Positions 34,121 to 43,150 of a stretch of 64,000 nucleotides of DNA are shown piece by piece; position 1 is the stretch's first letter; each line of letters starts with the position of its first letter. The notes under the pieces are model-generated. The model did no database searches. It saw only the letters and a program-made list of their open reading frames with translations, and had not been told where the DNA came from. A program made the translations under genes and the position numbers. The stretch spans positions 62,001 through 126,000 of the forward strand of contig FOLJ01000004.1 of assembly GCA_900112325.1 (NCBI GenBank), given 5' to 3'. This stretch comes from Micromonospora sediminimaris. GTDB lineage: Bacteria; Actinomycetota; Actinomycetes; Mycobacteriales; Micromonosporaceae.

Positions 34121-35884
34121 ATGTCCGGCCGCCTTCTGCTCGTCTGCCGGCTGCTGATTCGGGACCTGCGCCGCCGTCGGACCGAGACCCTTCTGCTCCT
34201 GGTCGCCATCACCGCCGCCACCGCCACGCTGACCCTCGGCCTCAACCTCAACGAGATCGCCGACCGGCCGTACCAGCAGACCCGGGCCGCCACCGCCGGA
34301 CCGGACGTGATCATGACACCCCTGGCCACCGGTCAGGCCGCGTTGGACGAACTCGCACCACTGCCGAACGCGGCCGGCGTCGCCGATCACAGCGGTCCCT
34401 TCCCGATCGCCTACCTGACCATGACGGCCGCCGGCATCTCCGCCCACGCCGTCGTCGAGGGCCGGGACATCGCACCGGACTCGATCAACCGGCCGGCGAT
34501 GACCGACGGCACCTGGGTACGCCCGGGCGGCGTGGTCGTCGAGAGCGCCTTCGCTGACGCCCTCGGCATCCGCGTCGGCGACACCGTCGACATCGAAGGC
34601 CATCCGCTACGCGTGACCGGAACCGCGGTCACCGCCGCGAGACCGACGTATCCGTACGCCGGGTGGCACTACTCCGGCAGCGTCCTGATCGAGCGCGGCG
34701 GCCTGGTCTGGGTCGAGCGCGGCGACATCGCCACGCTTGCGGGCGGTGAGCCGCTGTCGTACACCCTGAACCTCAAACTCACCGACCCGGCGGACAGCGC
34801 CAGCTACGGCGTTGGCCCACACGTGGCCACCTGGCAGTGGATCGGCGAGCTCAACGGCCGGCTGTACCAGGACGCGCAGATGGCGCTGCTCGTCGGTAGC
34901 TGGCTGCTCAGCGGCCTCGCGCTGGCCGGAGTCGCCGGCATCGTCGCGGGCCGGATCATCGGCCAGCGACGCCGGGTGGGGCTGCTCAAGGCCGTCGGTG
35001 CCGGACCGGCCGTGATCGCCGCCGTCCATCTTGCCGAGTACCTCGTCATCGGGCTCACCGCCGGCGCGACGGGCGTGGCCGTGGGCTGGTCCGCCGCACC
35101 CGTGCTGATCCGCCCCAGCGTCGGACTCATCGGCTCGGTCAACGCCCAGCCGCCCGCGCTGCGTACGGTGGTCGCAGCCACGGTCCTCGCCCTCGCGATC
35201 GCCGTGGCGGCCACCCTGGTACCGGTGATACGCGCCGCCACCACCAGCACCGTCCACGCACTGTCCGACGCCGCGACGCCACCGCAGCGCCGGCAATGGC
35301 GGATCTGGCTGTCGCGGCAGTTGCCCACCGCCCTGCTGATCGGGGTGCGGATCAACGCCCGCCGGCCGCGCCGGGCCCGGCTGGTCACCGTGAACGCCCT
35401 GATCACCACGACCGCACTCGTCGCCGTACTCGTGATCCGCACCCGGGTGGAGCACTTCGACCTCGGCTACACGGAGCTCGCCAACCCCCGCAGCGAGCGA
35501 ATGGACCAGGCCCTGCTCGTCGTCATCGTCGTGCTCTGCATCCTTGCGCTCATCAACGCCGTCGTGAGCACCTGGACCGCGGTCCTCGACGCCCGGCAGC
35601 CACTGGCCGTCGCGCGGACGCTCGGTGCCACGCCCGCGCAGGCCGGCCTGGGCCTGGCGGTAGCGCAACTGCTGCCCGCCGTACCCGGCGTCGTGGCGGG
35701 GATCCCGTCCGGCCTCGGGCTCCTCACGTTCGTCAGCCGTGCCGAGATCCAGTACCCGCCCACTGCCTGGCTGCTCGCCACGGCACTCGGAGTCCTACTC
35801 GCCATCGCCGCGCTCACCGCCATCCCCGCAATGCTCGCCACCCGGCCCTCGGTCGTGGACACGCTCCGGTCCGCACCGAGCTGA
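34121..35884 (+). CDS. FtsX-like ABC transporter permease
   Basis: 587 residues. First helix near residues 20-40 (TETLLLLVAITAATATLTLGL), a large extracytoplasmic domain (about 45-250), then two FtsX cores: helices around 265-385 (LLVGSWLLSGLALAGVAGIVAGR) with the coupling motif RRRVGLLKAVGAGPA, and a C-terminal set (LLVVIVVLCILALINAVVSTW, ARTLGATPAQAGLGL). Works as a homodimer with the ATPase upstream. Confidence 0.93.
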   Translation: MSGRLLLVCRLLIRDLRRRRTETLLLLVAITAATATLTLGLNLNEIADRPYQQTRAATAGPDVIMTPLATGQAALDELAPLPNAAGVADHSGPFPIAYLTMTAAGISAHAVVEGRDIAPDSINRPAMTDGTWVRPGGVVVESAFADALGIRVGDTVDIEGHPLRVTGTAVTAARPTYPYAGWHYSGSVLIERGGLVWVERGDIATLAGGEPLSYTLNLKLTDPADSASYGVGPHVATWQWIGELNGRLYQDAQMALLVGSWLLSGLALAGVAGIVAGRIIGQRRRVGLLKAVGAGPAVIAAVHLAEYLVIGLTAGATGVAVGWSAAPVLIRPSVGLIGSVNAQPPALRTVVAATVLALAIAVAATLVPVIRAATTSTVHALSDAATPPQRRQWRIWLSRQLPTALLIGVRINARRPRRARLVTVNALITTTALVAVLVIRTRVEHFDLGYTELANPRSERMDQALLVVIVVLCILALINAVVSTWTAVLDARQPLAVARTLGATPAQAGLGLAVAQLLPAVPGVVAGIPSGLGLLTFVSRAEIQYPPTAWLLATALGVLLAIAALTAIPAMLATRPSVVDTLRSAPS

Positions 35885-35975
35885 CCGCCGTCACCTGCAC
35901 CACGACACGTCCTTGAAACGACTCGCACGGCAACGGCCGGATAACCGCGATGCGGAGGTTCGCGCTGCGGCTGGG

Positions 35976-36854
35976 TTACTGGGCGGGCGTGGTGATGAGT
36001 TCGTCGGTGACCCACTGGGCGACGTTGGCGGGGTAGGGCGCGGGCAGTCCGAGGACGATGTGCGGGAAGCCGGCGTCGATCGCTCTGCCGATTGCCTCCC
36101 GGGTGATGCTGGGCTGGTCGTAGGAGACCGGTAGGACGATCGATCGGGTGATCGAGGCGGGGTCGCGCCCGATCTCGGTGCAGTAGCGGTCCAGCAGTGC
36201 GCTGCGGCGGGCGGCGTCGTCGATGTCGCCGCCGGGGATGTTCCACAGGTCGGCGTGCTCGGCCGCCACCCGCAGCACGGCGGCCGAGCGTCCGCCGACG
36301 AGGATCGGTGGATGGGGGCGCTGGACGGGTTTGGGGTTGCAGAATGCCCCGGTGAGCTGGTGGTAGGTCCCGTCGAAGTCGAACGGGTCGGCCTCGGTCC
36401 ACAGACGCCGAATGACGGTGCACGCCTCGGCGAGGCTGCCCACCGCGTGTGCCGCGTCGTGGAAGGGCAGGCCGTGTGCTTCATATTCGCGCCGGGCCAG
36501 GGGGTGGCTGGGTCGTGAACCCGCGCCGATACCGAAGTCGAGCCGTCCGTCGGCGACGATGTCCACGGTCGCGGCGATCTTGGCCAGCATCGCGGGCGGG
36601 CGGATGCGGTTGCTGGTCACGAGCAGGCCGAGGCGCAGTCGTCGGGTCTGTGCGGCGAGGGCCGAGAGCAGGGTCCAGCCTTCGTAGGTCGGCCCGTTCG
36701 GGTCGCCGCCGATCGGCATGAGGTGATCGAACAGCCACGCGTGCTCGATTTCCGGGATGGTGTCTGCCTCGCGCCAGACCCGCAGGACGTCGTGGTAGTC
36801 GACCTGTGACGGGGCGGTCATGATCCCGAACCGAGGCAGGGGTGTATGCGGCAT
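35976..36854 (-). CDS. LLM-class flavin-dependent oxidoreductase
   Basis: 292 residues of the luciferase-like TIM barrel family; the actinobacterial members of this branch mostly use coenzyme F420. Motifs: PRFGIMTAPSQVDYHDVLRVWREAD, AWLFDHLMPIGGD, RLRLGLLVTSNRIRPPAMLAK, DFGIGAGSRPSHPLARREYEAHG and PPILVGGRSAAVLRVAAEHAD. The substrate is unknown. The ATG at 36854 has AAAGGA upstream. Separated by a strong terminator from the aldo/keto reductase gene upstream on the same strand. Confidence 0.9.
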   Translation of the reverse strand: MPHTPLPRFGIMTAPSQVDYHDVLRVWREADTIPEIEHAWLFDHLMPIGGDPNGPTYEGWTLLSALAAQTRRLRLGLLVTSNRIRPPAMLAKIAATVDIVADGRLDFGIGAGSRPSHPLARREYEAHGLPFHDAAHAVGSLAEACTVIRRLWTEADPFDFDGTYHQLTGAFCNPKPVQRPHPPILVGGRSAAVLRVAAEHADLWNIPGGDIDDAARRSALLDRYCTEIGRDPASITRSIVLPVSYDQPSITREAIGRAIDAGFPHIVLGLPAPYPANVAQWVTDELITTPAQ

Positions 36855-36889
36855 GGGTCCGTCGTCCTTTCTGAAGGGCCACCCTGCGG

Positions 36890-36927
36890 CGCACCGGGCA
36901 GCAGGGGTACGCCTGCTGCTCGGTGCG
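36890..36927 (-). terminator. Strong hairpin after the aldo/keto reductase gene
   Basis: Arms of 16 bases (36890-36905 and 36912-36927) pair with one G-T wobble around a 6-base loop, 20 bases past the reductase stop and 36 bases before the LLM gene start. Confidence 0.75.
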
Positions 36928-36946
36928 TGCCTGACGTGACGAGCGA

Positions 36947-37966
36947 TCAGCGACGTCGCCGCGCCGGGTCGAGCAGGGCGGGCGGTGTGTCGTTCTTCTC
37001 GTGTGCGGCGAGGTCGACGCCGGGACCGACGATCGCGTCGATCGCGTCGAGCACGTCGGCGGAGAGCACGGTGTCCGCGGCGGCGAGTTGGGCGTGCAGG
37101 TGGTCCATCGTGCGGGGGCCGATGATCGCGCTGGTCACGGCGGGGTGTGCGGTGACGAATCCGAGCGCGAGCTGGATCATGCTGAGGCCGGCCTCGTCGG
37201 CAACCGTGGCGAGCTGCTCGACGGCGTCGAGCTTGGCGCGGTTGGCGGGGATGCTGATGTCGTAGCGCTGCTGCATGAAGCCCGAGCGGTTGGTGCTGAT
37301 TTCCTGGCCGGCACGGATCGCACCAGACAGCCATCCCGACGCCAGTGGGCTCCAGGCGAGCACACCCATGCCGTACTCCTCGGTCACCGGCAGCACGTGG
37401 GTCTCGACCCCACGCTGCAGGATCGAATAGTTGGGCTGTTCGGTGACATACCGGCCCAGATGGTTCTCCCGGGCGGCCCACTGCGCCTGAACGATGCGGT
37501 AGGCGGGGAAGGTCGACGAGCCGAAGTACCGGATCTTTCCCGCCCGCTGGAGATCGGTAAGCACTGACAGCGTCTCCTCGTCGCTGGTGCTCGGGTCCCA
37601 CCTGTGGATCTGATAAAGATCCACGTGGTCGGCGCCGAGGCGGCGCAGGCTGTTGTCCAACGCGGTGACCAACCACCGGCGTGAACTGCCCCGATGGTTG
37701 CGCTCGTCGCCCATCGGCAAGCTCGCCTTGGTGGCCAGCACGACGTCGTCGCGGCGACCGGCGATGGCCTTGCCGATCATCTCCTCGGACTGGCCGCCGC
37801 TGTACACGTCAGCGGTGTCGATGAGGTTGATCCCCGCATCGAGGGCCGCATCGACGATGGCGGTCGCTTCCTCCTGCGTGGTGTTGCCGATCTTCCCAAA
37901 GTTCATCGCGCCGAGCACGAGGCTGCTGACCTGCACACCGGTGCGGCCCAAAGTGCGGTACTGCAT
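36947..37966 (-). CDS. Aldo/keto reductase
   Basis: 339 residues, TIM-barrel NADPH oxidoreductase. Catalytic tetrad residues are visible: Asp and Tyr in NLIDTADVYSGGQSEE, Lys in VVLATKASLP and His in LYQIHRWDPST. The NADPH-binding region SAIIGPRTMDHL is near the C-terminus. AAAGGAG precedes the ATG. Divergent from a TetR gene with twin palindromes between, so probably under its control. Confidence 0.94.
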   Translation of the reverse strand: MQYRTLGRTGVQVSSLVLGAMNFGKIGNTTQEEATAIVDAALDAGINLIDTADVYSGGQSEEMIGKAIAGRRDDVVLATKASLPMGDERNHRGSSRRWLVTALDNSLRRLGADHVDLYQIHRWDPSTSDEETLSVLTDLQRAGKIRYFGSSTFPAYRIVQAQWAARENHLGRYVTEQPNYSILQRGVETHVLPVTEEYGMGVLAWSPLASGWLSGAIRAGQEISTNRSGFMQQRYDISIPANRAKLDAVEQLATVADEAGLSMIQLALGFVTAHPAVTSAIIGPRTMDHLHAQLAAADTVLSADVLDAIDAIVGPGVDLAAHEKNDTPPALLDPARRRR

Positions 37967-38046
37967 GACTTGTCTCCTTTGCGACGTGAGGTGGTTTGCG
38001 AAGCGCGGCTTGGGTCTTGGCTCGCCGGTTCAGTATGCTGACTGAG

Positions 38047-38088
38047 CGGAACCGTGTTCCGGTATCAAACATACGGAACGTGGTTCCG
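38047..38088. promoter_or_regulatory. Twin TetR operator palindromes
   Basis: CGGAAC-CGT-GTTCCG (38047-38061) and CGGAAC-GTG-GTTCCG (38074-38088) are two perfect 6+3+6 inverted repeats with centres 27 bases apart, between the divergent aldo/keto reductase and TetR genes. Confidence 0.75.
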
Positions 38089-38120
38089 GATGGCAAGTCA
38101 CGTGGCGGAGGTAACGCGCA

Positions 38121-38708
38121 GTGGTCAGCACCGACAGCGGATCAGGGTCGTCAGCCAGGCGAAAGCGTGCGGACGCCCGACGTAACGAGGAGACACTGCT
38201 GGACGCCGCCGCCGCGGCCTTCGTCGCCTCCGGCGTCGATGTGCCCGTGCGCGACATCGCCGCCAGGGCCGGCGTGGGCATCGGCACGATCTACCGCCAT
38301 TTTCCGACGCGGGCCGATCTCATCGTCGCGGTCTACCGGCACCAGGTCGAGGCATGCGCTGAGGCCGGTCCGGCACTGCTGGCGAGCAGCAGTACACCGC
38401 ATGCCGCCCTGGTGCGTTGGATCGACCTCTTCGTCGACTTCCTGGTCACCAAGCACGGCCTTGCCGAGGCGTTGCAGTCCGACGATGCCGCCTTCGAGAC
38501 TCTGCACGCCTATTTCATCGACCGCCTCGTCCCCGTGTGTGCCCAACTCCTCGACGCAGCTGCCGCGGCGGGCGAGATCCGCCCCGACATGGATGCCTAC
38601 GAACTGCTGCGTGGCGTCGGCAATCTCTGTATCGGCGCGGATGACAATCCCCGCTACGACGCGCGTCGCCTGGTCGGACTCCTCACCGAAGGACTGCGCC
38701 TCCGCTAG
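38121..38708 (+). CDS. TetR-family transcriptional regulator
   Basis: 195 residues. The N-terminal helix-turn-helix is canonical (RRNEETLLDAAAAAFVASGVDVPVRDIAARAGVGIGTIYRHFPTRADL in pieces), with a C-terminal ligand pocket of helices. GTG at 38121 follows GGAGGT (38107-38112). The twin palindrome just upstream is its likely binding site, giving autoregulation and control of the divergent aldo/keto reductase. Confidence 0.95.
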   Translation: MVSTDSGSGSSARRKRADARRNEETLLDAAAAAFVASGVDVPVRDIAARAGVGIGTIYRHFPTRADLIVAVYRHQVEACAEAGPALLASSSTPHAALVRWIDLFVDFLVTKHGLAEALQSDDAAFETLHAYFIDRLVPVCAQLLDAAAAAGEIRPDMDAYELLRGVGNLCIGADDNPRYDARRLVGLLTEGLRLR

Positions 38709-38800
38709 GCAGTCGGCTGCGATCTCCGCCTTCCGCGCCGGTCCTGGGGCCGGCGGTAGATTCGCCGCCACAACGGCGGTCGACGGAAGGGCAATCGGGA

Positions 38801-39460
38801 ATGGACGGCAGGACCGAGGAGCTGCGACACGCGCACGACGTGCTGTCGGAGTGGTACGCGAAGAACGTGGCCGGGGCGCTTGAGCGGATGCCGATCGAGC
38901 GGGCGATGCTCGACCTGTTCGCCGAGCTGACCCTGGCGGTGGGGCCGGAGGTCGCGGATGTGGGTTGCGGCACCGGGCGACTTCTGCCGTACCTCGCCGA
39001 CCGGGGTCTGTCGCCGCGCGGGGTGGACCTCTCGCCGGGAATGATCGAGGTGGCGCGGCGGGACAACCCGGGCTTCGCGTACGAGGTCGCCGACCTGCGC
39101 GAGCTGCCGTTCGAGGATGCGTCGCTGGCCGGGGTGGTGTGCTGGTTCTCGTTGATCTACCTTCCGCCCGAGGCCCGGGCTCACGCGTTCGCCGAACTCG
39201 CCCGGGTCGTGCGGCCGGGCGGCTACCTGGTGGCGGCCTTCAAGCACGGCGACGGCACCGCGCACCGTAACGGTCCCGGCAGCCGCATCGCCAGCTTCGG
39301 CATCGACTTCGATCGCTACTGGCTTTCGGCCCGGGAGATGGTGGACCGCTTCGCCGCCGCCGGGCTCGCGCTGGTTTTTCAGGGCAGCACTCCGTTCGAG
39401 AATGGCGAGCCACCGTACGGCTACCTGCTGGTCCGCAAGACCGACGCGGCGACCGCGTAG
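38801..39460 (+). CDS. Class I SAM-dependent methyltransferase
   Basis: 219 residues. Motif I VADVGCGTGRLLPYLADRG, acidic loop GVDLSPGMIEVARRDNPG, motif II-like DLRELPFEDASLAGVVCWFSLIYL and post-motif ARVVRPGGYLVAAF are all present. A small-molecule methyltransferase; substrate unknown. Complete, in contrast to the truncated one at 27366. Confidence 0.92.
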   Translation: MDGRTEELRHAHDVLSEWYAKNVAGALERMPIERAMLDLFAELTLAVGPEVADVGCGTGRLLPYLADRGLSPRGVDLSPGMIEVARRDNPGFAYEVADLRELPFEDASLAGVVCWFSLIYLPPEARAHAFAELARVVRPGGYLVAAFKHGDGTAHRNGPGSRIASFGIDFDRYWLSAREMVDRFAAAGLALVFQGSTPFENGEPPYGYLLVRKTDAATA

Positions 39461-39471
39461 CCGTACTCCTG

Positions 39472-39505
39472 CCGCAGCGCGAATTCCCTGACCGGACCGC
39501 TGCGG
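39472..39505. terminator. Hairpin between convergent methyltransferase and XRE genes
   Basis: CCGCAGCG (39472-39479) and CGCTGCGG (39498-39505) pair perfectly with an 18-base loop in the 68-base convergent gap. Confidence 0.45.
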
Positions 39506-39528
39506 GCCGTGGCCGGACCGGAGGCACG

Positions 39529-40296
39529 TTACCCGGTGAAGTAGGAGGCGCTCTCCGCGTCTGCCGGGTAGTAGGACTCGATCGCGATCTCGTCGATGGT
39601 GATGTCCATCGGGGTGCCGAACGTGGTGATGGTCGAGAACAGTCGCAGTTCCCGCCCGTCGATGTTGAGGATCATCGGGATCACGACGTCGGCGTCGATC
39701 CGTTGACCTGGCGCCTCGTCGGGCCCGGGCGCCAGGAGTTCCTCGTAGAGCGCGGTGAGGTCAGGGTCGGGAGCGGTGGCGAGTTGGCGCGAGATCCGGC
39801 TGCGGAACACCGCGCGTACGTCGGCCAGGTTGACGACCAGGCGGGCGAGCCCGCGTGGGTGCAGTCCCAGCCGTACCAGGTTGACCGGTGGCCGCAGCAG
39901 GTCGGGAGCCACCTGTGCGAAGAACGGTTCGACGGCGCGGTTGGTCATCACGATGTTCCATCGGCGGTCGAAGACCACCGCTGGATAGGGCTCGTGCGCG
40001 CGCAGCACCCGGCGGATCGCGTCGTGGGCAGCCGTCAGTGCGTCGTCGTCGAGTGGACGCTCGGTGTAGCGGGGTGCGAAGCCACCGGCGAGCAGGAGCC
40101 GATTGCGATCGCGTAGCGGCACATGGAGTTGAGCGGCGAGCCGGAGGATCATGTCGGCGCTCGGTTTGGATCTGCCCGTCTCGACCAGGCTGACGTGCCG
40201 GGCCGAGACGTCCGTGGCGATGGCGAGATCGAGTTGGCTGAGCCCCCGGCGGTGTCGCCACTGTCGTAGGAGTTCCCCGACCGTGTACACGGTCAT
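39529..40296 (-). CDS. XRE-family regulator with MmyB-like ligand domain
   Basis: 255 residues. N-terminal HTH_XRE (LLRQWRHRRGLSQLDLAIATDVSARHVSLVETGRSKPS) and a C-terminal MmyB-like PAS-type domain (YPAVVFDRRWNIVMTNRAVEPFF, VNLVRLGLHPRGLARLVVNLADV), known in a family member to bind fatty acid. Frequently divergent from a small oxidoreductase or SnoaL-like gene, as here. A 17-bp palindrome lies 30-46 bases upstream of its start. Confidence 0.92.
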   Translation of the reverse strand: MTVYTVGELLRQWRHRRGLSQLDLAIATDVSARHVSLVETGRSKPSADMILRLAAQLHVPLRDRNRLLLAGGFAPRYTERPLDDDALTAAHDAIRRVLRAHEPYPAVVFDRRWNIVMTNRAVEPFFAQVAPDLLRPPVNLVRLGLHPRGLARLVVNLADVRAVFRSRISRQLATAPDPDLTALYEELLAPGPDEAPGQRIDADVVIPMILNIDGRELRLFSTITTFGTPMDITIDEIAIESYYPADAESASYFTG

Positions 40297-40325
40297 GGAG
40301 CGTACTCATCGAGGAGCCGGGCGCC

Positions 40326-40342
40326 ATGACATCCGATGTCAT
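40326..40342. promoter_or_regulatory. Candidate operator of the XRE regulator
   Basis: ATGACATC-C-GATGTCAT is a perfect 8+1+8 palindrome located in the 81-base gap between the divergent XRE and SnoaL-like genes. Confidence 0.6.
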
Positions 40343-40377
40343 CGACAGGCGTCGCGGGTGCGGGAAACACTGCGTCC

Positions 40378-40767
40378 ATGACCACGGAGAACAAGACGAT
40401 CGTCCAACGGGCGCTGGCAGGGCTGATCGAGACAGGTGACGTCGACGCGCTCGCCCAACTGCTGAAAGACGACTTCGTGCACCACCGGCCGGGTTCGATC
40501 ACATCGACCAAGAGGGAGTGGCTCGCCGCCGTCCGCGCCGCGCTGGTGCCGCTCGCCGATATGCGGGTCGAGACTCATCAGGTGCTGGCCGACGGCGATC
40601 ACGTCGTGGTGTACTCGCGACGCTGGCTTCCGGACACCGGGTCGGAGATCGCGGTCGTCGACATCTGGCGGATCGACGACGGGCTGATCGCCGAAGGGTG
40701 GGAGATCATCGAGCCGGTCGCTCAGGTTGCCGCGAATCTGGCGTGGTGGGAACCGGCCCAGTGCTGA
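40378..40767 (+). CDS. SnoaL/NTF2-like protein
   Basis: 129 residues of the SnoaL-like polyketide cyclase/NTF2 cone fold: TIVQRALAGLIETGDVDALAQLLKDDFVHHRPG, VETHQVLADGDHVVVYSRRWLPDTG and VVDIWRIDDGLIAEGWEIIEPV. Members are small hydrolases, isomerases or unknown. Divergent from the XRE regulator with a palindrome between. The second ATG in frame (40378) is chosen; the upstream part covers the operator. Confidence 0.87.
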   Translation: MTTENKTIVQRALAGLIETGDVDALAQLLKDDFVHHRPGSITSTKREWLAAVRAALVPLADMRVETHQVLADGDHVVVYSRRWLPDTGSEIAVVDIWRIDDGLIAEGWEIIEPVAQVAANLAWWEPAQC

Positions 40768-40865
40768 CCGCAACCGACGAGCCGGGCTACGAAATGGTCG
40801 AGGCCGCCATCAGTCGCGCGGCGCCGTCCTGACCGAGGGCAAGTGATCGAAGGGGAGGAATCTCC

Positions 40866-41312
40866 ATGAACGTCGCTGCCATCGTCGGCGGAGGGCTGGC
40901 GCTGTTCATCGCGGTGGCTGCGCTCGTCCACCTGGGCCGTCGGCGCGCCACACCGTACGCCCTCGGCCGGTCGTTACGACTGCTCGCGCTCGGGGTGACG
41001 CTGGGGCTCGCCGTCGCCATGCTGCCCGCCACCGTGTCGGACAGCGGCGCCGCCACGGGTTATCTGCTGGGGGTGCCGACGGTCGTGGCCCTGCTGCCGC
41101 TCGGCGCAGAGCTGGCGGGCCGCTTGGTCGGTGTCGCGACGACGCTGGCGGCGATCGTGATGCTGGCCTGGGGGCTGCTTCTCGGTCTCGGTGACGGCGT
41201 CTACTTCGTGATTCCGGCCCTGATCCTCGGTGCGGCCGCAGTCGCATCGATCACGCCACGGCGCGGGATACCGGCCTCCGACTACCGGAACCGCCCCCGG
41301 ACACGGTCGTGA
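40866..41312 (+). CDS. Small membrane protein
   Basis: 148 residues with four predicted helices (VGGGLALFIAVAALVHLG, LLALGVTLGLAVAMLPA, LLGVPTVVALLPLGAELAG, LVGVATTLAAIVMLAWGLLLGLG). Family not recognised. ATG follows GGGGAGGAATCTCC (ribosome site about 40853-40858). Its stop lies 17 bases before the MFS gene's likely start, so the two may be co-transcribed. Confidence 0.78.
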   Translation: MNVAAIVGGGLALFIAVAALVHLGRRRATPYALGRSLRLLALGVTLGLAVAMLPATVSDSGAATGYLLGVPTVVALLPLGAELAGRLVGVATTLAAIVMLAWGLLLGLGDGVYFVIPALILGAAAVASITPRRGIPASDYRNRPRTRS

Positions 41313-41328
41313 AGGGCCACCGGAGGCG

Positions 41329-42537
41329 GTGACAGCCGCATCGCCACGGGCGATCGGGGCACTGATCGCGCTCTCGACCTCGGCGTTCTGTTACGTCGCC
41401 ATGGAGACGCTGCCGATCGGGATCCTGTCGCTCATCGCCGCCGATCTGAATGTGTCGGTGTCCCACACCGGCCTGCTCGTCACCGGGTACGCGGTCACCG
41501 TCGCGATCGTCTCCGTTCCGCTGACGTACCTCACCCAGCGGGTGGCGCGTCGTCGCCTGCTGACCGTCCTGCTGGGCGTACTGGTCATCGCCACGCTGGT
41601 CTCGGCCGCCGCCCGCGACTACCAGATGCTGCTCTGGGCGCGCGTGGTCGTAGCGCTCACCCAGGCGCTGTTCTGGGCGGTGGTGGCGCCCGCCGCCGCA
41701 GGCATGTTCCCGCTCCGGGTACGTGGAAAGGTCACCGCTGTCGTGTTCGCCGGGGCCTCCCTCGGCCCGATGCTCGGCGTGCCGGCCGGTACCTGGCTCG
41801 GACAGCAGCTCGGATGGCGTGCGGCGTTTCTGGCCCTGGCTGGTCTGGCGCTGGCCGCGTTCGTGGCGATCGTGACGCTGATGCCGTCGACGCCGATGAT
41901 GGCCACCCATGCGTTCACCGGCACCAGCCCGGACACCCGCCGCTACGCCACCGTGGTGCTCGCCACCGCGTTGTCGGTGGGCGGGTTGTTCACGGCGTTC
42001 ACCTACACGGCTGTGTTCCTGACCGACGTCACCGGGTTCGCTCCCGCGGCCGTCGGCCTTCTTCTCCTCGTCCGAGGGCTCGCGGACTTCGCCGGCATCA
42101 GCGTCGGCGGAATCGCGAGCGACCGCAACCAGCGCGCGGCGATGCTGATGCCGGTGCTGCTGCTCGCGGTCGCCCTGCTCGGGATGTTCGTCCTCGCCGA
42201 TTCGACACCCGCGACCGGAGTGCTGCTGGCCCTGACCGGGTTCGCCATGGGTGCGCTCACGCCGGCGCTGCAGAACCGGGTACTCGAAGTGGCGCCGGGA
42301 CGTTCCGACCTGGCGGCGGCGGGAAACTCCGCCGCCTTCAACGTCGGCATCGCCGGAGGATCCCTGCTCGGTGCCCTCCTCCTGCCCGGGTACGGCGTGC
42401 GCAGCACGGCCCTGGTCGGCGGTCTGCTGGCCGTCGCTGCGCTCGCCGTCCTGTTGGCCGAGCCATTGATCGCCAACGGCGGCCGGTCGAGCGGTGCCAC
42501 AAACTATCCGCCGACGGCTCGCATGAGTCGCGGCTGA
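41329..42537 (+). CDS. MFS efflux transporter (DHA1 type)
   Basis: About 402 residues with twelve helices. The loop 2-3 motif is reduced (VPLTYLTQRVARRRLL), motif C-like GASLGPMLGVPAGTWLG is present in helix 5, and the C-terminal half has DFAGISVGGIASDRN. Resembles arabinose/drug exporters of the AraJ/Cmx group. The GTG at 41329 has GGAGG only two bases away, so the exact start is uncertain. Confidence 0.88.
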   Translation: MTAASPRAIGALIALSTSAFCYVAMETLPIGILSLIAADLNVSVSHTGLLVTGYAVTVAIVSVPLTYLTQRVARRRLLTVLLGVLVIATLVSAAARDYQMLLWARVVVALTQALFWAVVAPAAAGMFPLRVRGKVTAVVFAGASLGPMLGVPAGTWLGQQLGWRAAFLALAGLALAAFVAIVTLMPSTPMMATHAFTGTSPDTRRYATVVLATALSVGGLFTAFTYTAVFLTDVTGFAPAAVGLLLLVRGLADFAGISVGGIASDRNQRAAMLMPVLLLAVALLGMFVLADSTPATGVLLALTGFAMGALTPALQNRVLEVAPGRSDLAAAGNSAAFNVGIAGGSLLGALLLPGYGVRSTALVGGLLAVAALAVLLAEPLIANGGRSSGATNYPPTARMSRG

Positions 42538-42563
42538 CCGCTGAGGCGACCCGCTGACGCTGT

Positions 42564-43085
42564 TCAGTCGGGCAGTTCGGGAATCGCGCCGGCAGTGACC
42601 AGCCCGGCGAGCGTGAGGGGTTGGTCGCCGTCGCTGTGCCCGAGGACGAGGGCGAGCTGCCTCTCCGGTGCCTCGTGGGGTGCCCAGACGCGCAGGTCGC
42701 CGTAGAGATCCTGACGAAGCAGCGCGTCGTAGACCGCCGGACGGTCCGCCTGCGGGTTCCGCAGGAGGTAATCGACGCTACGCACGCGGTGCGGTCCCCA
42801 CTGCTCGTCCAACGCTCGGGTCAGCGTGGCCAGATGCCGGTCGCCGGCCTCCAACTGCTCGGTCCACTCGGGGTCGCGCAGGCCGGTGAGATCCGGTCCC
42901 TCCCACAGCGGCAGGAGCACGAAGCCGGCGGCGCGGGTGGCCACCCATTCGCCGGTGTGCGGGTCGGATTCGATCGAGGTGGGGCTGCCGGCGGACGGTA
43001 TCGGTCCGGTCAGGAGCGCCGTGACGGCCCCGAGGGCCCGGGACACATCGAAGTCAAGGCCACGTACGACGGTCACCGTGCCCAT
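42564..43085 (-). CDS. Conserved hypothetical protein
   Basis: 173-residue soluble protein, mixed alpha/beta, with RSVDYLLRNPQADRPAVYDALLRQDLYGDLRVWAP as its most ordered stretch. No family recognised, no signal or membrane segment. The ATG at 43085 is taken; the open frame runs further upstream through Arg-rich sequence that looks non-coding. Lies directly downstream of the ArsR gene on the same strand (65-base gap), so perhaps co-transcribed. Confidence 0.65.
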   Translation of the reverse strand: MGTVTVVRGLDFDVSRALGAVTALLTGPIPSAGSPTSIESDPHTGEWVATRAAGFVLLPLWEGPDLTGLRDPEWTEQLEAGDRHLATLTRALDEQWGPHRVRSVDYLLRNPQADRPAVYDALLRQDLYGDLRVWAPHEAPERQLALVLGHSDGDQPLTLAGLVTAGAIPELPD

Positions 43086-43150
43086 CTTGCCGCACGTTGC
43101 CGAATTGCCCGGAGGGACCGGCAGCTCCGCGTCGCCAACCGCTGCCGCGA

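Noticed and set aside
40281-40292. Perfect 12-bp palindrome CCGTGTACACGG
   Set aside because: It encodes the first residues of the XRE protein (TVYTV), so the symmetry may come from the codons; the 40326-40342 site is the better operator.
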